DNA of 36,289 nt from Williamsia sp. (GTDB lineage Bacteria; Bacteroidota; Bacteroidia; Chitinophagales; Chitinophagaceae): the NCBI GenBank assembly GCA_015069695.1, contig JADCRZ010000054.1:1-36289 (forward strand). The letters are read 5' to 3'. Within the stretch, counting starts at the first letter, position 1; every line of letters begins with the position of its first letter. This document shows, piece by piece, positions 1 to 8,635 of the stretch. Made by a program: the position numbers and the translations under genes. Below the pieces are notes generated by a model. The model worked only from the letters and a program-made list of their open reading frames with translations, made no database searches and had not been told where the DNA came from.

Positions 1-19
1 ATATCCAACCCTCCAGATC

Positions 20-122
20 TAGCTTGTTCGTTGTAGCGCAGTGCAGTAAATTTTAGCCCCTTTCAAACAGCCTTGATTTTTTTGCTTCTTTTTGCATCAA
101 GGCAAAAAGAAGACGGAGTCTC
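20..122 (-). repeat. 103-bp dispersed repeat, copy 1 (inverted relative to copy 2)
   Basis: These 103 bases recur as the reverse complement at 36109-36211 with a single mismatch (position 77 against 36154) and no gap. The copy begins at the stop codon of the leftward arginase-like gene, sharing two bases of that codon, so in gene sense it reads outward from the stop. It contains an 11-bp hairpin (85-95 with 102-112, arms CTTCTTTTTGC/GCAAAAAGAAG). It also contains a second pair of complementary words (71-76 with 97-102) that interleaves with the hairpin loop. No coding potential is evident. It may be a mobile or REP-like intergenic element that doubles as a terminator; the origin is unknown. 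Confidence 0.9.
85..112 (-). terminator. Hairpin in repeat copy 1, possible terminator of the arginase-like gene
   Basis: An 11-bp perfect stem with a 6-nt loop lies about 10 bases past the stop codon of the leftward gene. In the sense of that gene the 3' arm is A-rich and is followed by an A-run rather than a U-run. It is therefore not a textbook intrinsic terminator, although its position suggests a transcript-end or stability role. Confidence 0.4.
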
Positions 123-1257
123 AAACCCTCTCTTGCGCCCGCAGCCATCTTTCCGGATATTCGTTGCTGCTGGCCAGCAGATAGTCTTTGTAAGAACAAG
201 CGATAAATTTTTTGTCCGGCAGCTGCATCCACCAGCGGCCGGTTCGCTTGCTTTGCAGAAAAACAGTATTTACTTCGGCGAACGTCGTGTAGTATTCGTT
301 GAACGAATCTTTTTCCTCCAGGCCTGCTTCCTGTTTTCCCCGGCTCCGGCCTTCAATGGCGTACCAGAGCATGTGGCTGATTTGTTTGGAAGTAAGGTCC
401 TCCCGGTCTTTGTCTGGAGCGTATCCATACACACCGATGGTGTTGGTATTCGAGCTCATGCCTGCATAGCGCATCAGCACACAGGCCTGCTCGCCGTCGA
501 AACCGTTGGGGGAAATGGTAGAGGCAGGGGCAAATGCATGGGCAAGTGCCGAGATGTCGAAGCTGAATAAGTGACAGTTGCGGATCACCGGTTCCATCTC
601 ATCGATGTTTTCTTTTACCTGTCCTACCCGGTAGCAATCAAACCGCAGCTTGTCCATCGTTTCCAGGATATGGGGATGTACCAGGTAACTTTGAAATCCG
701 ATATGACTGTAGTTGTGTGTATAATTCGGCTCTTCGGTGAGCATTTCCAATAAAAAGTTTTCGCAGGGCTCAGGTACTTCCATGCTGATATTTACTTTGG
801 CATCGACGCACACGGCTTCTATCACCTGTTTGTTGTCTGCATAAGCATAGTATTGCGACAGGGTAAGATCATGAGAGCCTCCAAGAATGATCACGGTTTT
901 TCCTCCATTGATCAACTCTTTGACAACTGTTTTTAATGCGGCATACGTGTCACCCAGACCGGCGCCTTTTTTTACGTTTCCTACATCGGCGAGCCGGATA
1001 TCGGTGTGCCAGTAGAACAATTGATAGAACTGCCGCCGGATGGCATCGGGGGCGCTGCTTCCTTTTTTGGCAATACCGCTTCCTCTTTCCTCGTTACACC
1101 CTACCAGCACAATGTCTGCTTCTTCGATAGCAGGCAGGTATTCTTCATAGATGTCGATTATCTTGCCGATCTGCCCCTCCTTGTATAATTCATCATTTGA
1201 AATCAGGGAAAGATTAATGGGATCTACAAAATCAACGATGTGAGAAAAATCGGGCAT
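121..1257 (-). CDS. Arginase/formimidoylglutamase-fold protein with degenerate metal site
   Basis: A 378-residue protein of the ureohydrolase (arginase/agmatinase/formimidoylglutamase) fold. The first metal motif is present as GGSHDLT (residues 126-132). The second, normally DAHxD, reads DAKVN (152-156), and the third, normally SxDxDxxDP, reads SFDISALAH (232-240). Several Mn ligands are therefore replaced (His to Lys, Asp to Asn, Asp to Ser). The fold call is firm, but activity on arginine or formimidoylglutamate is doubtful from sequence. I chose the start at 1257 (MPDFSH); the open frame continues upstream only as antisense of pheS. A perfect -7 element (TAGGTTTG on the minus strand, 1275-1282) lies 17 bases upstream. 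It is divergent from pheS, and a 103-bp repeat begins at its stop codon. Confidence 0.85.
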   Translation of the reverse strand: MPDFSHIVDFVDPINLSLISNDELYKEGQIGKIIDIYEEYLPAIEEADIVLVGCNEERGSGIAKKGSSAPDAIRRQFYQLFYWHTDIRLADVGNVKKGAGLGDTYAALKTVVKELINGGKTVIILGGSHDLTLSQYYAYADNKQVIEAVCVDAKVNISMEVPEPCENFLLEMLTEEPNYTHNYSHIGFQSYLVHPHILETMDKLRFDCYRVGQVKENIDEMEPVIRNCHLFSFDISALAHAFAPASTISPNGFDGEQACVLMRYAGMSSNTNTIGVYGYAPDKDREDLTSKQISHMLWYAIEGRSRGKQEAGLEEKDSFNEYYTTFAEVNTVFLQSKRTGRWWMQLPDKKFIACSYKDYLLASSNEYPERWLRAQERV

Positions 1258-1274
1258 CCGCAAACTATTTGCAG

Positions 1275-1282
1275 CAAACCTA
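1275..1282 (-). promoter_or_regulatory. -7 promoter element of the arginase-like gene
   Basis: The minus strand reads TAGGTTTG, an exact match to the Bacteroidota -7 consensus TAnnTTTG, placed just upstream of the start at 1257. I see no good TTTG at the -33 position. Confidence 0.45.
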
Positions 1283-1329
1283 CTTAAAAAGAGCATGCGA
1301 CCCGTCCCATGCGCGCAGCCGGTTTTCCT

Positions 1330-1337
1330 TATCTTCG
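1330..1337 (+). promoter_or_regulatory. -7 promoter element of pheS
   Basis: TATCTTCG matches TAnnTTTG at all but one position and ends 4 bases before the pheS ATG at 1342. Transcription from it would give a very short or absent leader. A -33 element is not clear. Confidence 0.35.
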
Positions 1338-1341
1338 CGCT

Positions 1342-2373
1342 ATGGAAGAATTGTTGCAAAAAATAAGGGAATATGAAGCAGAGATCAGCTCGTATACAGC
1401 TACCAGCGCAGAATCTGCAGAAGCTTTCCGCATTAAATACCTGGGCACAAAAGGACTGTTGAAAACGGTGATGGGGGAGATGAAAACCGTGCCCAACGAG
1501 CGCAAACGGGAGTTCGGACAGGTACTGAACGAATTCAAACAGCTCACAGAAAAAAAGTATGAAGAACTGAAAAACATTCAGGGAACAAACGGCCACCAGG
1601 CTGCTCCCGAAATGGATTTTTCTCTTCCGGGCGATCTCCTGCCGGTAGGTACCCGCCATCCTATCAGCCTGATCCGCAACCGGATTGTGTCTATCTTCCA
1701 GCGCCTGGGTTTTGCAGTAGCTGAAGGACCGGAGATTGAAGACGACTGGCACAATTTCACGGCCCTCAACATGCTGGAAAACCATCCTGCCCGCGACATG
1801 CAGGATACTTTTTACATCCACCAGCAACCCGACTGGCTGCTGCGCACCCATACTTCCAATGTGCAGATACGCGAACTGGAAAAAGGCCACCTGCCTATCC
1901 GCGTGATTTGCCCGGGGCGCGTATACCGCAACGAAACCATCAGCGCCCGCGCACATTGCTTTTTTCACCAGGTAGAAGGATTGTATGTTGATGAAAATGT
2001 ATCCTTCGCCGACCTGAAACAAACCCTGTATTTCTTTGCCCAGGAGATGTATGGAAAGGATGTAAAGCCCCGCTTCCGGCCTTCTTATTTTCCTTTCACC
2101 GAACCCAGTGCTGAAATGGACATCAGCTGTTTTATTTGCGGAGGCAAGGGTTGCAGCGTATGCAAGCATACCGGCTGGGTAGAGATCCTGGGCTGCGGCA
2201 TGGTACATCCCAAACTGCTGGAAAACTGCGGCATCGACAGCAGCAAATACACCGGCTATGCTTTCGGTCTGGGAATCGAGCGCTCTGCCATGCTGAAGTA
2301 CCAGATGAACGATCTTCGCCTGTTCAGTGAAAACGATCTCCGGTTCCTCAAACAGTTTACTGCAACCTATTAG
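1342..2373 (+). CDS. pheS: Phenylalanine--tRNA ligase alpha subunit
   Basis: This is the catalytic alpha chain of the cytoplasmic alpha2beta2 phenylalanyl-tRNA synthetase, which charges tRNA-Phe with phenylalanine at the cost of ATP. The 343 residues match the usual bacterial length. An N-terminal coiled-coil arm (about 1-90) precedes the class II core. Motif 2 lies around residues 187-215 (RVYRNE, then FFHQVEG) and motif 3 is GLGIERSAMLKY (309-320). A cysteine cluster, C263, C266, C271 and C274, sits in the insert seen in many bacterial PheS proteins. I preferred the ATG at 1342 to an upstream in-frame ATG at 1309, because MEELLQ is the normal PheS start and the earlier one would lie within the promoter. 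pheT is not adjacent. Confidence 0.97.
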   Translation: MEELLQKIREYEAEISSYTATSAESAEAFRIKYLGTKGLLKTVMGEMKTVPNERKREFGQVLNEFKQLTEKKYEELKNIQGTNGHQAAPEMDFSLPGDLLPVGTRHPISLIRNRIVSIFQRLGFAVAEGPEIEDDWHNFTALNMLENHPARDMQDTFYIHQQPDWLLRTHTSNVQIRELEKGHLPIRVICPGRVYRNETISARAHCFFHQVEGLYVDENVSFADLKQTLYFFAQEMYGKDVKPRFRPSYFPFTEPSAEMDISCFICGGKGCSVCKHTGWVEILGCGMVHPKLLENCGIDSSKYTGYAFGLGIERSAMLKYQMNDLRLFSENDLRFLKQFTATY

Positions 2374-2399
2374 CGGCTCTCATCTAAATCGTTGACACC

Positions 2400-4706
2400 A
2401 TGAAAACAACCCTGTTTTCTGTTCTTCTTTGCTGTGCTTTAGCCTCCTGTTTCGCGCAAACAAAGTACCGGGAAGAGTTCAACGGACCTTTTGCAAGCTG
2501 GGCCAATGTAAAAACCCGGTTCAGGGCGGCGGGAGATGGTGTAAAAGACGATACACAGGCCCTGCAAACCGCGCTCGACTCCTTGTCGCGCACCCTCAAA
2601 ACCCCTTTCAATACACAGGGCGCTACCCGCTACGTAGTGGTTTACCTGCCGGCCGGCACTTACAGGATATCCAGGACGCTTCGCCTGGAAGGCAGAACAG
2701 GCGTTACTTTCATCGGAGAGGATCCTTTGAAAACAAAGATCAAGTGGGCTGGCGGCGACAATGATACTATGTTCTTTTCCAACAAGTCGGCAGAGATAAG
2801 AATAAGCCGGCTCACCTGGGATGCAGACAACCGGAAAAATATTGTTGCTGTGGGCCTGCATTTCAAGGATCACAATGAGCCTTATTTTGGTCCTACCTTC
2901 ATGGAACTGAGCGACATGGTATTTACCGGCAATCCTGCATGCGGACTTTCGTGCGGAACGTACGGTACCGACGGAACGGGTATCATGGATTCGGAATTCA
3001 CGATCCGGCGCTGCAAATTTTACAATGCCACTGAAGCAGGAATTCTTATAAAAGGCTTTAATGCGCTGGACTATTGGGTATGGGACTGCGAATTTAACCG
3101 CTGTGCCAGGGGCATTCAGTGCTCGCATGGTAACTATCACGTCTATCAATCTCACTTTTACAATTCTGCTGTGGCCGATTGCCAGAACAAAGACGTTATG
3201 TACTCATCTGTACGCAACTGTTACTCTGAAAATGCTGCCGCATTCTCTGTAGATGAAGGTGCCAGCTGCAATGCTTTTAAACGTATTTTTCAGGCCAACA
3301 TCGTCAAAAATTCTCAAGCTATTCCCATCCAGTATCATCATTTGGGAAAGATCACCCTGCTGAACAATTATTTTTATAACAAGGATAAACCCACCCAACA
3401 GGCAGTTGACTACACCAGCTGGTGCAGCGGCAATTACGATGTACTGTCAATAGAGAACGCTTACACCGAAGATCGTCCAATCAATCTGCCGCAGAACTTT
3501 CAAACGCACCTGCACGGCCTGGAAGACAAAAAATTTGTTTTTGCCCGGTCTAAAGAGCCGGCAGCGAAACCCCTGCCTCCTTTTGTTCCACTTGTTAAAC
3601 GGCAGGTGTTTGAGGTTCCGGTGAATGCGACCGGTAAAACAATCCAGGCCATCATCAACAAAGCCGCTGCTCTAAAAGGGCAAAGGGCCGTTGTTCATTT
3701 TCCGCAGAGTGATTTTTATATAGAACAATCTATTACCGTTCCTGCAGAAAGCGATATCCAACTTTTGGGCGATGGCGTTCATGCCAGCATATTCAGGACC
3801 AAATCTGATCCTGGTCCGGCTTTTTTCTATTTTACGATAAATGGCCCTTCTTATATCACCATACGCGATCTGCAGGTAGGCCAGGATGGAACGACAGACA
3901 ACAGCAATGCTTTCCTGTTTACAGGAATAGACCAGCCCAAATCGAGGGTTTTATTGGACCAGATAAATTCGAATTCTTCCAATACACTTTATATTGACAA
4001 GCTGAACTATACTTACTTTGAAAAAAACAATTCTTTTTTTACCAAAGGAAATACGCTCATCGGCGGCGATAAAGTAAAGGCAGGCACAGGTACCAGTAAA
4101 TTATACTGTTTCGGTGGCCAGAGTGCAGGCGTGCACCTGGAGAATGGAGCCACTATGGTAGCCCGGGATTGCTGGTGGGAGGGCAGTAATAAAAAAGATT
4201 TTCTTCCGCTTAACCTGACCGGCAATGGAAATCTTACAGTAGATGGTGCCATGTATGCACCAACAGATGCAGACTCGGGAGCAGTTGTCGTGGTAGGAAA
4301 TTTCAGCGGACGCATCAGTTTGCTGAATATGTACCTGATCGGAAGCATACGTGTGCAACCCAATCCGGCTACGCTTAAAATGCTGGTCTGGAATGTGAAT
4401 ATGTACCACAAGACCAACCCTGTTGATTTTTTGAAAGCTAAAACCAGTGCGCAGATCGCTATGCTGGGTATCAGCACCCAGTGCTTCAAGCAGGCAGATA
4501 AGAACTGCACCAATGAAAATCCTTTATCGGTGCCGGACAAACTGGTGAATGTTTCCACCGTTGAGTCTTTTCTCAAGGAGCTTACCAGCGACAACCGCCG
4601 TGCAAATCCCCAGCCTTACACGTATCTTGCAGCGGGCGTCACCAACCTGTATATCTCAAGGGTCTTTGCATATACAGCCAAGGGGGCGTTTACCTTCAGA
4701 CAATAA
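2400..4706 (+). CDS. Secreted pectate-lyase-like right-handed beta-helix protein
   Basis: A 768-residue exported protein. Residues 1-19 form a signal peptide ending in Cys-Phe-Ala before Gln. The stretch LASC also fits a lipobox, so either a soluble periplasmic/secreted protein or a lipoprotein is possible. After it comes the hallmark of the pectate lyase 3 superfamily, GDGVKDDTQALQ (about residues 45-56), then a beta-helix to about 310. A second beta-helix unit starts near 400 (TIQAIINKAAAL, then a GDG motif) and runs to about 660. Such proteins bind or cleave polysaccharides. No catalytic residues can be assigned, so lyase, hydrolase or purely structural roles remain open. It starts 26 bases after pheS and ends 11 bases before an SDR gene, so co-transcription is likely. 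Confidence 0.85.
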   Translation: MKTTLFSVLLCCALASCFAQTKYREEFNGPFASWANVKTRFRAAGDGVKDDTQALQTALDSLSRTLKTPFNTQGATRYVVVYLPAGTYRISRTLRLEGRTGVTFIGEDPLKTKIKWAGGDNDTMFFSNKSAEIRISRLTWDADNRKNIVAVGLHFKDHNEPYFGPTFMELSDMVFTGNPACGLSCGTYGTDGTGIMDSEFTIRRCKFYNATEAGILIKGFNALDYWVWDCEFNRCARGIQCSHGNYHVYQSHFYNSAVADCQNKDVMYSSVRNCYSENAAAFSVDEGASCNAFKRIFQANIVKNSQAIPIQYHHLGKITLLNNYFYNKDKPTQQAVDYTSWCSGNYDVLSIENAYTEDRPINLPQNFQTHLHGLEDKKFVFARSKEPAAKPLPPFVPLVKRQVFEVPVNATGKTIQAIINKAAALKGQRAVVHFPQSDFYIEQSITVPAESDIQLLGDGVHASIFRTKSDPGPAFFYFTINGPSYITIRDLQVGQDGTTDNSNAFLFTGIDQPKSRVLLDQINSNSSNTLYIDKLNYTYFEKNNSFFTKGNTLIGGDKVKAGTGTSKLYCFGGQSAGVHLENGATMVARDCWWEGSNKKDFLPLNLTGNGNLTVDGAMYAPTDADSGAVVVVGNFSGRISLLNMYLIGSIRVQPNPATLKMLVWNVNMYHKTNPVDFLKAKTSAQIAMLGISTQCFKQADKNCTNENPLSVPDKLVNVSTVESFLKELTSDNRRANPQPYTYLAAGVTNLYISRVFAYTAKGAFTFRQ

Positions 4707-4717
4707 ACACAATTTCT

Positions 4718-5716
4718 ATGGTACTGGTTACCGGCGGAACGGGTTTCTTGGGTGCCTATATAATCAGGGAGCTGGTACAACAGGGGTATAAGGTAAGGGC
4801 CATCCGCAGAAAAGAAAGTAATACGCCTTTTTTTATTTCGCCCACCGTTTTTGAACAGATTGAATGGTTCACTGCAGACATCCTCGATGTGGTAAGCCTG
4901 ACCGAAGCCATGCAGGGAGCAGATACGGTTATCCATTCGGCTGCCAAAGTATCCTACAATCCGGATGATAAAAAGGAAATGTACCAGATCAACATCGACG
5001 GAACAACAAACATGGTGAATGTGGCCCTTGAGCTGGGAACCAGGCGGTTTGTGTATATCAGCTCGGTGGCAGCCGTTGGAAGAACACTGAACGGCGAACA
5101 TATAGACGAGGAGAAAGAATGGGATGAAAAACAGGTAAGTTCTCATTACTCCATGAGCAAGCACAAAGCAGAGATGGAAGTATGGCGGGCCATAGGAGAG
5201 GGGCTCAATGCCGTGATCCTGAACCCTAGTACCATTCTTGGTTATGGAAACTGGCATGAATCATCCTGCGCCATCTTTAAAAGTGTTTGGGAAGAATTTC
5301 CTTATTACACCAGCGGAATAAATGGTTTTGTAGCAGTAGAAGATGTTGCAACAGCTACCATCCGGCTCATGCAAAGCGATATACAAGCTGAGCGCTTTCT
5401 TATCAGCGCTGATAACTGGCCTTACCGGCAGGTGTTTGATACCATTGCCGACGGCTTTCAGAAAAAACATCCATCACGCCCCGTTACACCATTTCTGGCC
5501 GCTGTTGCCTGGCGCTATGAAAAGCTGAAAACCGTTTTTACGGGCAAACGTTCCCTGCTCTCAAAAGAAAGTGCCCGCATAGCCCAAACAAAAACTTTCT
5601 ACAACAATAGCAAGCTGCTGGCTGCCCTGCCCGGTTTTTCCTTTACCCCGCTTGCAGCAGCCATTCACAGTGCCTGCGCCCATTATATGCAGCATCTTTT
5701 TGAAACAAATGCTTAA
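4718..5716 (+). CDS. NAD-dependent epimerase/dehydratase (extended SDR)
   Basis: A 332-residue extended short-chain dehydrogenase/reductase. The Rossmann signature TGGTGFLG is at residues 5-12. The Ser of the catalytic triad lies in YISS (113-116) and the YxxxK pair is Y144/K148 (YSMSK). The overall look is that of the dihydroflavonol-4-reductase/NAD-dependent epimerase group, cytoplasmic and using NAD(P)H. The substrate cannot be read from sequence; a nucleotide sugar or a steroid- or aldehyde-type carbonyl are possibilities. It follows the beta-helix gene by 11 bases, suggesting one transcript. Confidence 0.9.
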   Translation: MVLVTGGTGFLGAYIIRELVQQGYKVRAIRRKESNTPFFISPTVFEQIEWFTADILDVVSLTEAMQGADTVIHSAAKVSYNPDDKKEMYQINIDGTTNMVNVALELGTRRFVYISSVAAVGRTLNGEHIDEEKEWDEKQVSSHYSMSKHKAEMEVWRAIGEGLNAVILNPSTILGYGNWHESSCAIFKSVWEEFPYYTSGINGFVAVEDVATATIRLMQSDIQAERFLISADNWPYRQVFDTIADGFQKKHPSRPVTPFLAAVAWRYEKLKTVFTGKRSLLSKESARIAQTKTFYNNSKLLAALPGFSFTPLAAAIHSACAHYMQHLFETNA

Positions 5717-5808
5717 TTTGTGCGAAAGCAAAAAAGGGTGATCCGCCATACCAGCATCAAACGCCCTTTACCTATTGAATCCCCCGTTGTACCCGAAAAA
5801 TCATTTTC

Positions 5809-6882
5809 ATGAAAGCATTACTTTTCCTGGTATCCTGTTTTTTTGCAACGGCCCTGTTTGCGCAAACAGACTTTTTTACCACTAACGGCAAGGTGGTAGA
5901 TGCAACCAGCAAGCAGGCACTTTCAGGTGCTTCCGTGTTTGGTCAGAATACCACATTGGGAACGGTAACAAATGCAGAAGGAGCTTTTTCTCTCAAGCTA
6001 CCCAAGGGCGGATACGACCTGGTTGTTTCTTATACCGGCTATGAAACCCAGAATGTTCACATAAACAGTTCCAATGCCAATGGCTTAACCATTGAATTAA
6101 AAGCAGCCGATAAAACCCTTTCTGAAGTGGTGATCTCGGGCAGTACAGAAGTGGCGGACGGACTTGCCAAGTACGGGAAGTTCTTTATGGACAATTTTAT
6201 CGGAACCACCCTGAATGCTGAGCTGTGTACCATCAAAAATCCGGAAGTACTGCAGTTTTTTTTCAGCAAAAAAAGAAACCGGTTAAAAGTAAAAGCAAAG
6301 GAAGATCTGGTTGTTGTAAACAACGCCCTGGGCTATACGATTAAATACCAGCTGGATTCCTTCTCGTATGATTACGGTACTGATGTAAGCACATACAGCG
6401 GCTATCCTTTTTTTCAGGAGCTGGAAGGAACGCCGGAACAAAAGGAATTGTGGAAAAACGCACGGATAAATGCTTACAACGGTTCACGTCTTCACTTTAT
6501 GCGGTCCTGGTACGACAGTACACTGGAAGATGAAGGGTTTGCGTTAGAGTGGGTAGATACAACCAAAAAGATCCTGACTACCCTACCCATCAAAAATCCC
6601 TACGACACGCTGCACTACATCGAAGCAGAGAACAACAACATTGAAATCGACTGGCCGGGAAAGTTGCGGGTCTTGTACAAGCATGAACGGCCTGCCAGAA
6701 AGTTTCTGACCCAATACAAGCTGCCTGCTTCCATGGCTTACCAGATCACCATCATGGAAATCAATGATGCTTTTGTGATTGAAGAAAACGGTTATTTTTA
6801 TGAGCAGGCTGACATCGTAAATACAGGGTACTGGAGTTGGGAAAAAGTGGCCGACCTGTTACCATACGATTACAATCCTTAA
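5809..6882 (+). CDS. Secreted carboxypeptidase-regulatory-like domain protein
   Basis: A 357-residue exported protein. A signal peptide covers residues 1-19 (ends Leu-Phe-Ala, then Gln). Residues about 25-95 form a CarboxypepD_reg-like beta-sandwich, with the typical GKVVD, GTVTNAEGAF and SYTGYE elements also found at the N terminus of SusC/TonB receptors. The remaining 260 residues have no motif I recognise and no TonB plug or barrel. It is probably a periplasmic or surface protein of unknown function. The 92-bp gap upstream holds an imperfect inverted repeat (AAAGGG/CCCTTT) but no clear promoter. The next gene, corA, begins 23 bases later. Confidence 0.8.
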   Translation: MKALLFLVSCFFATALFAQTDFFTTNGKVVDATSKQALSGASVFGQNTTLGTVTNAEGAFSLKLPKGGYDLVVSYTGYETQNVHINSSNANGLTIELKAADKTLSEVVISGSTEVADGLAKYGKFFMDNFIGTTLNAELCTIKNPEVLQFFFSKKRNRLKVKAKEDLVVVNNALGYTIKYQLDSFSYDYGTDVSTYSGYPFFQELEGTPEQKELWKNARINAYNGSRLHFMRSWYDSTLEDEGFALEWVDTTKKILTTLPIKNPYDTLHYIEAENNNIEIDWPGKLRVLYKHERPARKFLTQYKLPASMAYQITIMEINDAFVIEENGYFYEQADIVNTGYWSWEKVADLLPYDYNP

Positions 6883-6905
6883 CTTTTTTGTCAACGTCCA
6901 TCGCT

Positions 6906-8000
6906 ATGCCTTCAACCAATTACTTGCAATATCTCGGCCTCGACCATGTGTTTGCAGAACGTACCAAAGAGATCCTTAACATCAACCCTACCGTACTCCC
7001 GGTTAGAGAGGAAGCTGCGGCGGTACGGGTTTTTGTATACGATTACAACGGCGACTCGCTCGAGAAGCGTGAACTTCCCGAAGTAAGGGAATGCATCAAG
7101 TACAGGGAGAACAACAGGATCAGCTGGATCAACATTGATGGGTTGAGAAAAGCCGATGTAGAACTGATCTGCAACGAGTTCAACATCCACAACCTGATTG
7201 CAGAAGACATCCTGAGCATCAACCAGCGCCCCAAGATGGATGAAGTAGATGACATCTTGTTCTGCTTGCTGAACATGCTTTATTTCAACGAAAAAAACTC
7301 TACGGTAGAGTATGAACAGATCAGCATTGTACTGGGCAAAGACTTTGTCATTTCTTTCCAGGAAGATGCAGACCGTGATGTTTTTGATCCGCTGAGGGAA
7401 AAGTTAAACAACGCCAATACAAAGATCCGCCACCGGGGTGCAGACTACCTGTGTTATACCATGCTGGACATGATCGTAGACAATTACTTTTTCGTCATGG
7501 AAAAGCTGGGAGAAAAGATCGAAGTGGTGGAAGATGAAATTGCCCGGTCAACCTCCAAATATTCACTGATAAAAATCAATGCCCTTAAAAAAGAGCTGTT
7601 GGTACTAAAAAGAAATACCACCCCTCTGCGCGAGTTGGTGAACGGTTTTGTACACAGTGAAAGCGAGTTGCTGGAAGACCGGACATCAAAGTATTTCAAG
7701 GACGTATACGATCACATTGTACAGGCATCAGACCTGGTAGAGAATTACCGGGATATGATGATCAGCATGCAGGACCTGTATATCAACAATGTAAACCTGC
7801 GCATGAATGAGGTTATGAAAGTGATGGCCATTGTAACCTGCCTGATGGCACCGGCTACTGTGATCGGTGGTATCTTTGGAATGAACTTCGACCGCATTCC
7901 CTACCTGCACAATAAATACGGGTTTTTTATCGCTGTCGCGCTGATGCTTTTTGTTCCCCTTTGGATGTTGTGGGGCTTTAAAAGAAAAGGGTGGTTTTAG
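6906..8000 (+). CDS. corA: CorA-type magnesium/divalent cation transporter
   Basis: An inner-membrane channel-like transporter for Mg2+ (some relatives carry Co2+, Ni2+ or Zn2+), acting as a homopentamer. The 364 residues comprise a large acidic cytoplasmic domain with a long helical stalk (about 170-300). Two C-terminal membrane segments follow, with the diagnostic GMN motif at residues 325-327 at the end of the first. The C terminus is a short basic tail, as in the family. The in-frame ATG at 6837 would overlap the previous gene by 46 bases; the ATG at 6906 (MPSTNY) matches homolog length and leaves a 23-base gap. It converges on the GNAT gene with 15 bases between. Confidence 0.95.
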   Translation: MPSTNYLQYLGLDHVFAERTKEILNINPTVLPVREEAAAVRVFVYDYNGDSLEKRELPEVRECIKYRENNRISWINIDGLRKADVELICNEFNIHNLIAEDILSINQRPKMDEVDDILFCLLNMLYFNEKNSTVEYEQISIVLGKDFVISFQEDADRDVFDPLREKLNNANTKIRHRGADYLCYTMLDMIVDNYFFVMEKLGEKIEVVEDEIARSTSKYSLIKINALKKELLVLKRNTTPLRELVNGFVHSESELLEDRTSKYFKDVYDHIVQASDLVENYRDMMISMQDLYINNVNLRMNEVMKVMAIVTCLMAPATVIGGIFGMNFDRIPYLHNKYGFFIAVALMLFVPLWMLWGFKRKGWF

Positions 8001-8015
8001 CACACACCCGGGTAT

Positions 8016-8465
8016 TTAATTCTGCTGGATATTAAACTGGTAAAAGATATCGTCCAGGCGTTCCCATCCTTTTTTCTGATACACAATGTGGGCTGCGTAG
8101 TTTTCAATAGAAGTTTGCAGCAAGAGCCAGGCTGAATTGGTTTCTTTGCCCAGCTGCATCGCTGCATCCAGCAACCGGGATGCTACGTGCTTTTTACGGG
8201 CCTCTTCCTTTACATAGATATCGTTCAGCAACCAGGTTCTTTTTAAACCGGCCGACGAGAAGATGGGATACAATTGTGTAAAACCAACTGCTTTTCCTTC
8301 ATCAACGGCTATATAGATGACCGATTGGTTGTTTTGCATTCTTTCCTGTAGAAATTGCTTACAGGCTTCCACATCTGACGGATGTTCATAGAAAATGCGG
8401 TATAAATCGAACATAATTGCCAAATCGTCCAGATCTTCCACGGAAGCTTTTCGAATTTCTACCAT
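8016..8465 (-). CDS. GNAT family N-acetyltransferase
   Basis: A 149-residue single-domain GNAT protein. The N-terminal RKASVEDLDDLA strand-helix and the acetyl-CoA-binding segment around residues 95-115 are typical. The usual R/QxxGxG/A loop is degenerate here (RKKHVASRLL), yet the following NxxAxxxYxKxGW element (residues about 127-136) is intact. The acetyl acceptor cannot be inferred. It shares no operon on its own strand with the gene upstream (170-bp gap), and the 8466-8635 gap shows no clear promoter or terminator. Confidence 0.85.
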   Translation of the reverse strand: MVEIRKASVEDLDDLAIMFDLYRIFYEHPSDVEACKQFLQERMQNNQSVIYIAVDEGKAVGFTQLYPIFSSAGLKRTWLLNDIYVKEEARKKHVASRLLDAAMQLGKETNSAWLLLQTSIENYAAHIVYQKKGWERLDDIFYQFNIQQN

Positions 8466-8635
8466 AATCTTGAATCGTTGAATTTATTGTTTGCAATCGG
8501 GTGTATTCGGGTGCTCTGCACTGCGTATGCACTACTAAAAGTAACGCATATTTCAATGAATTCTGATGTTCTTTCTCTAATCTTTATGCGCAGGCAGCCG
8601 GAATGGCAGTAAACAAGCAGCAGAAGGGTGTTAGC

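Noticed and set aside
1258-2208. Upstream extension of the arginase-like frame (open to 2208 on the minus strand)
   Set aside because: It is exactly antisense to pheS and has no similarity to the ureohydrolase N terminus; the promoter element at 1275-1282 also places the start at 1257.
2439-3155. 238-codon open frame on the minus strand
   Set aside because: It is antisense to the beta-helix gene and has no recognisable domain.
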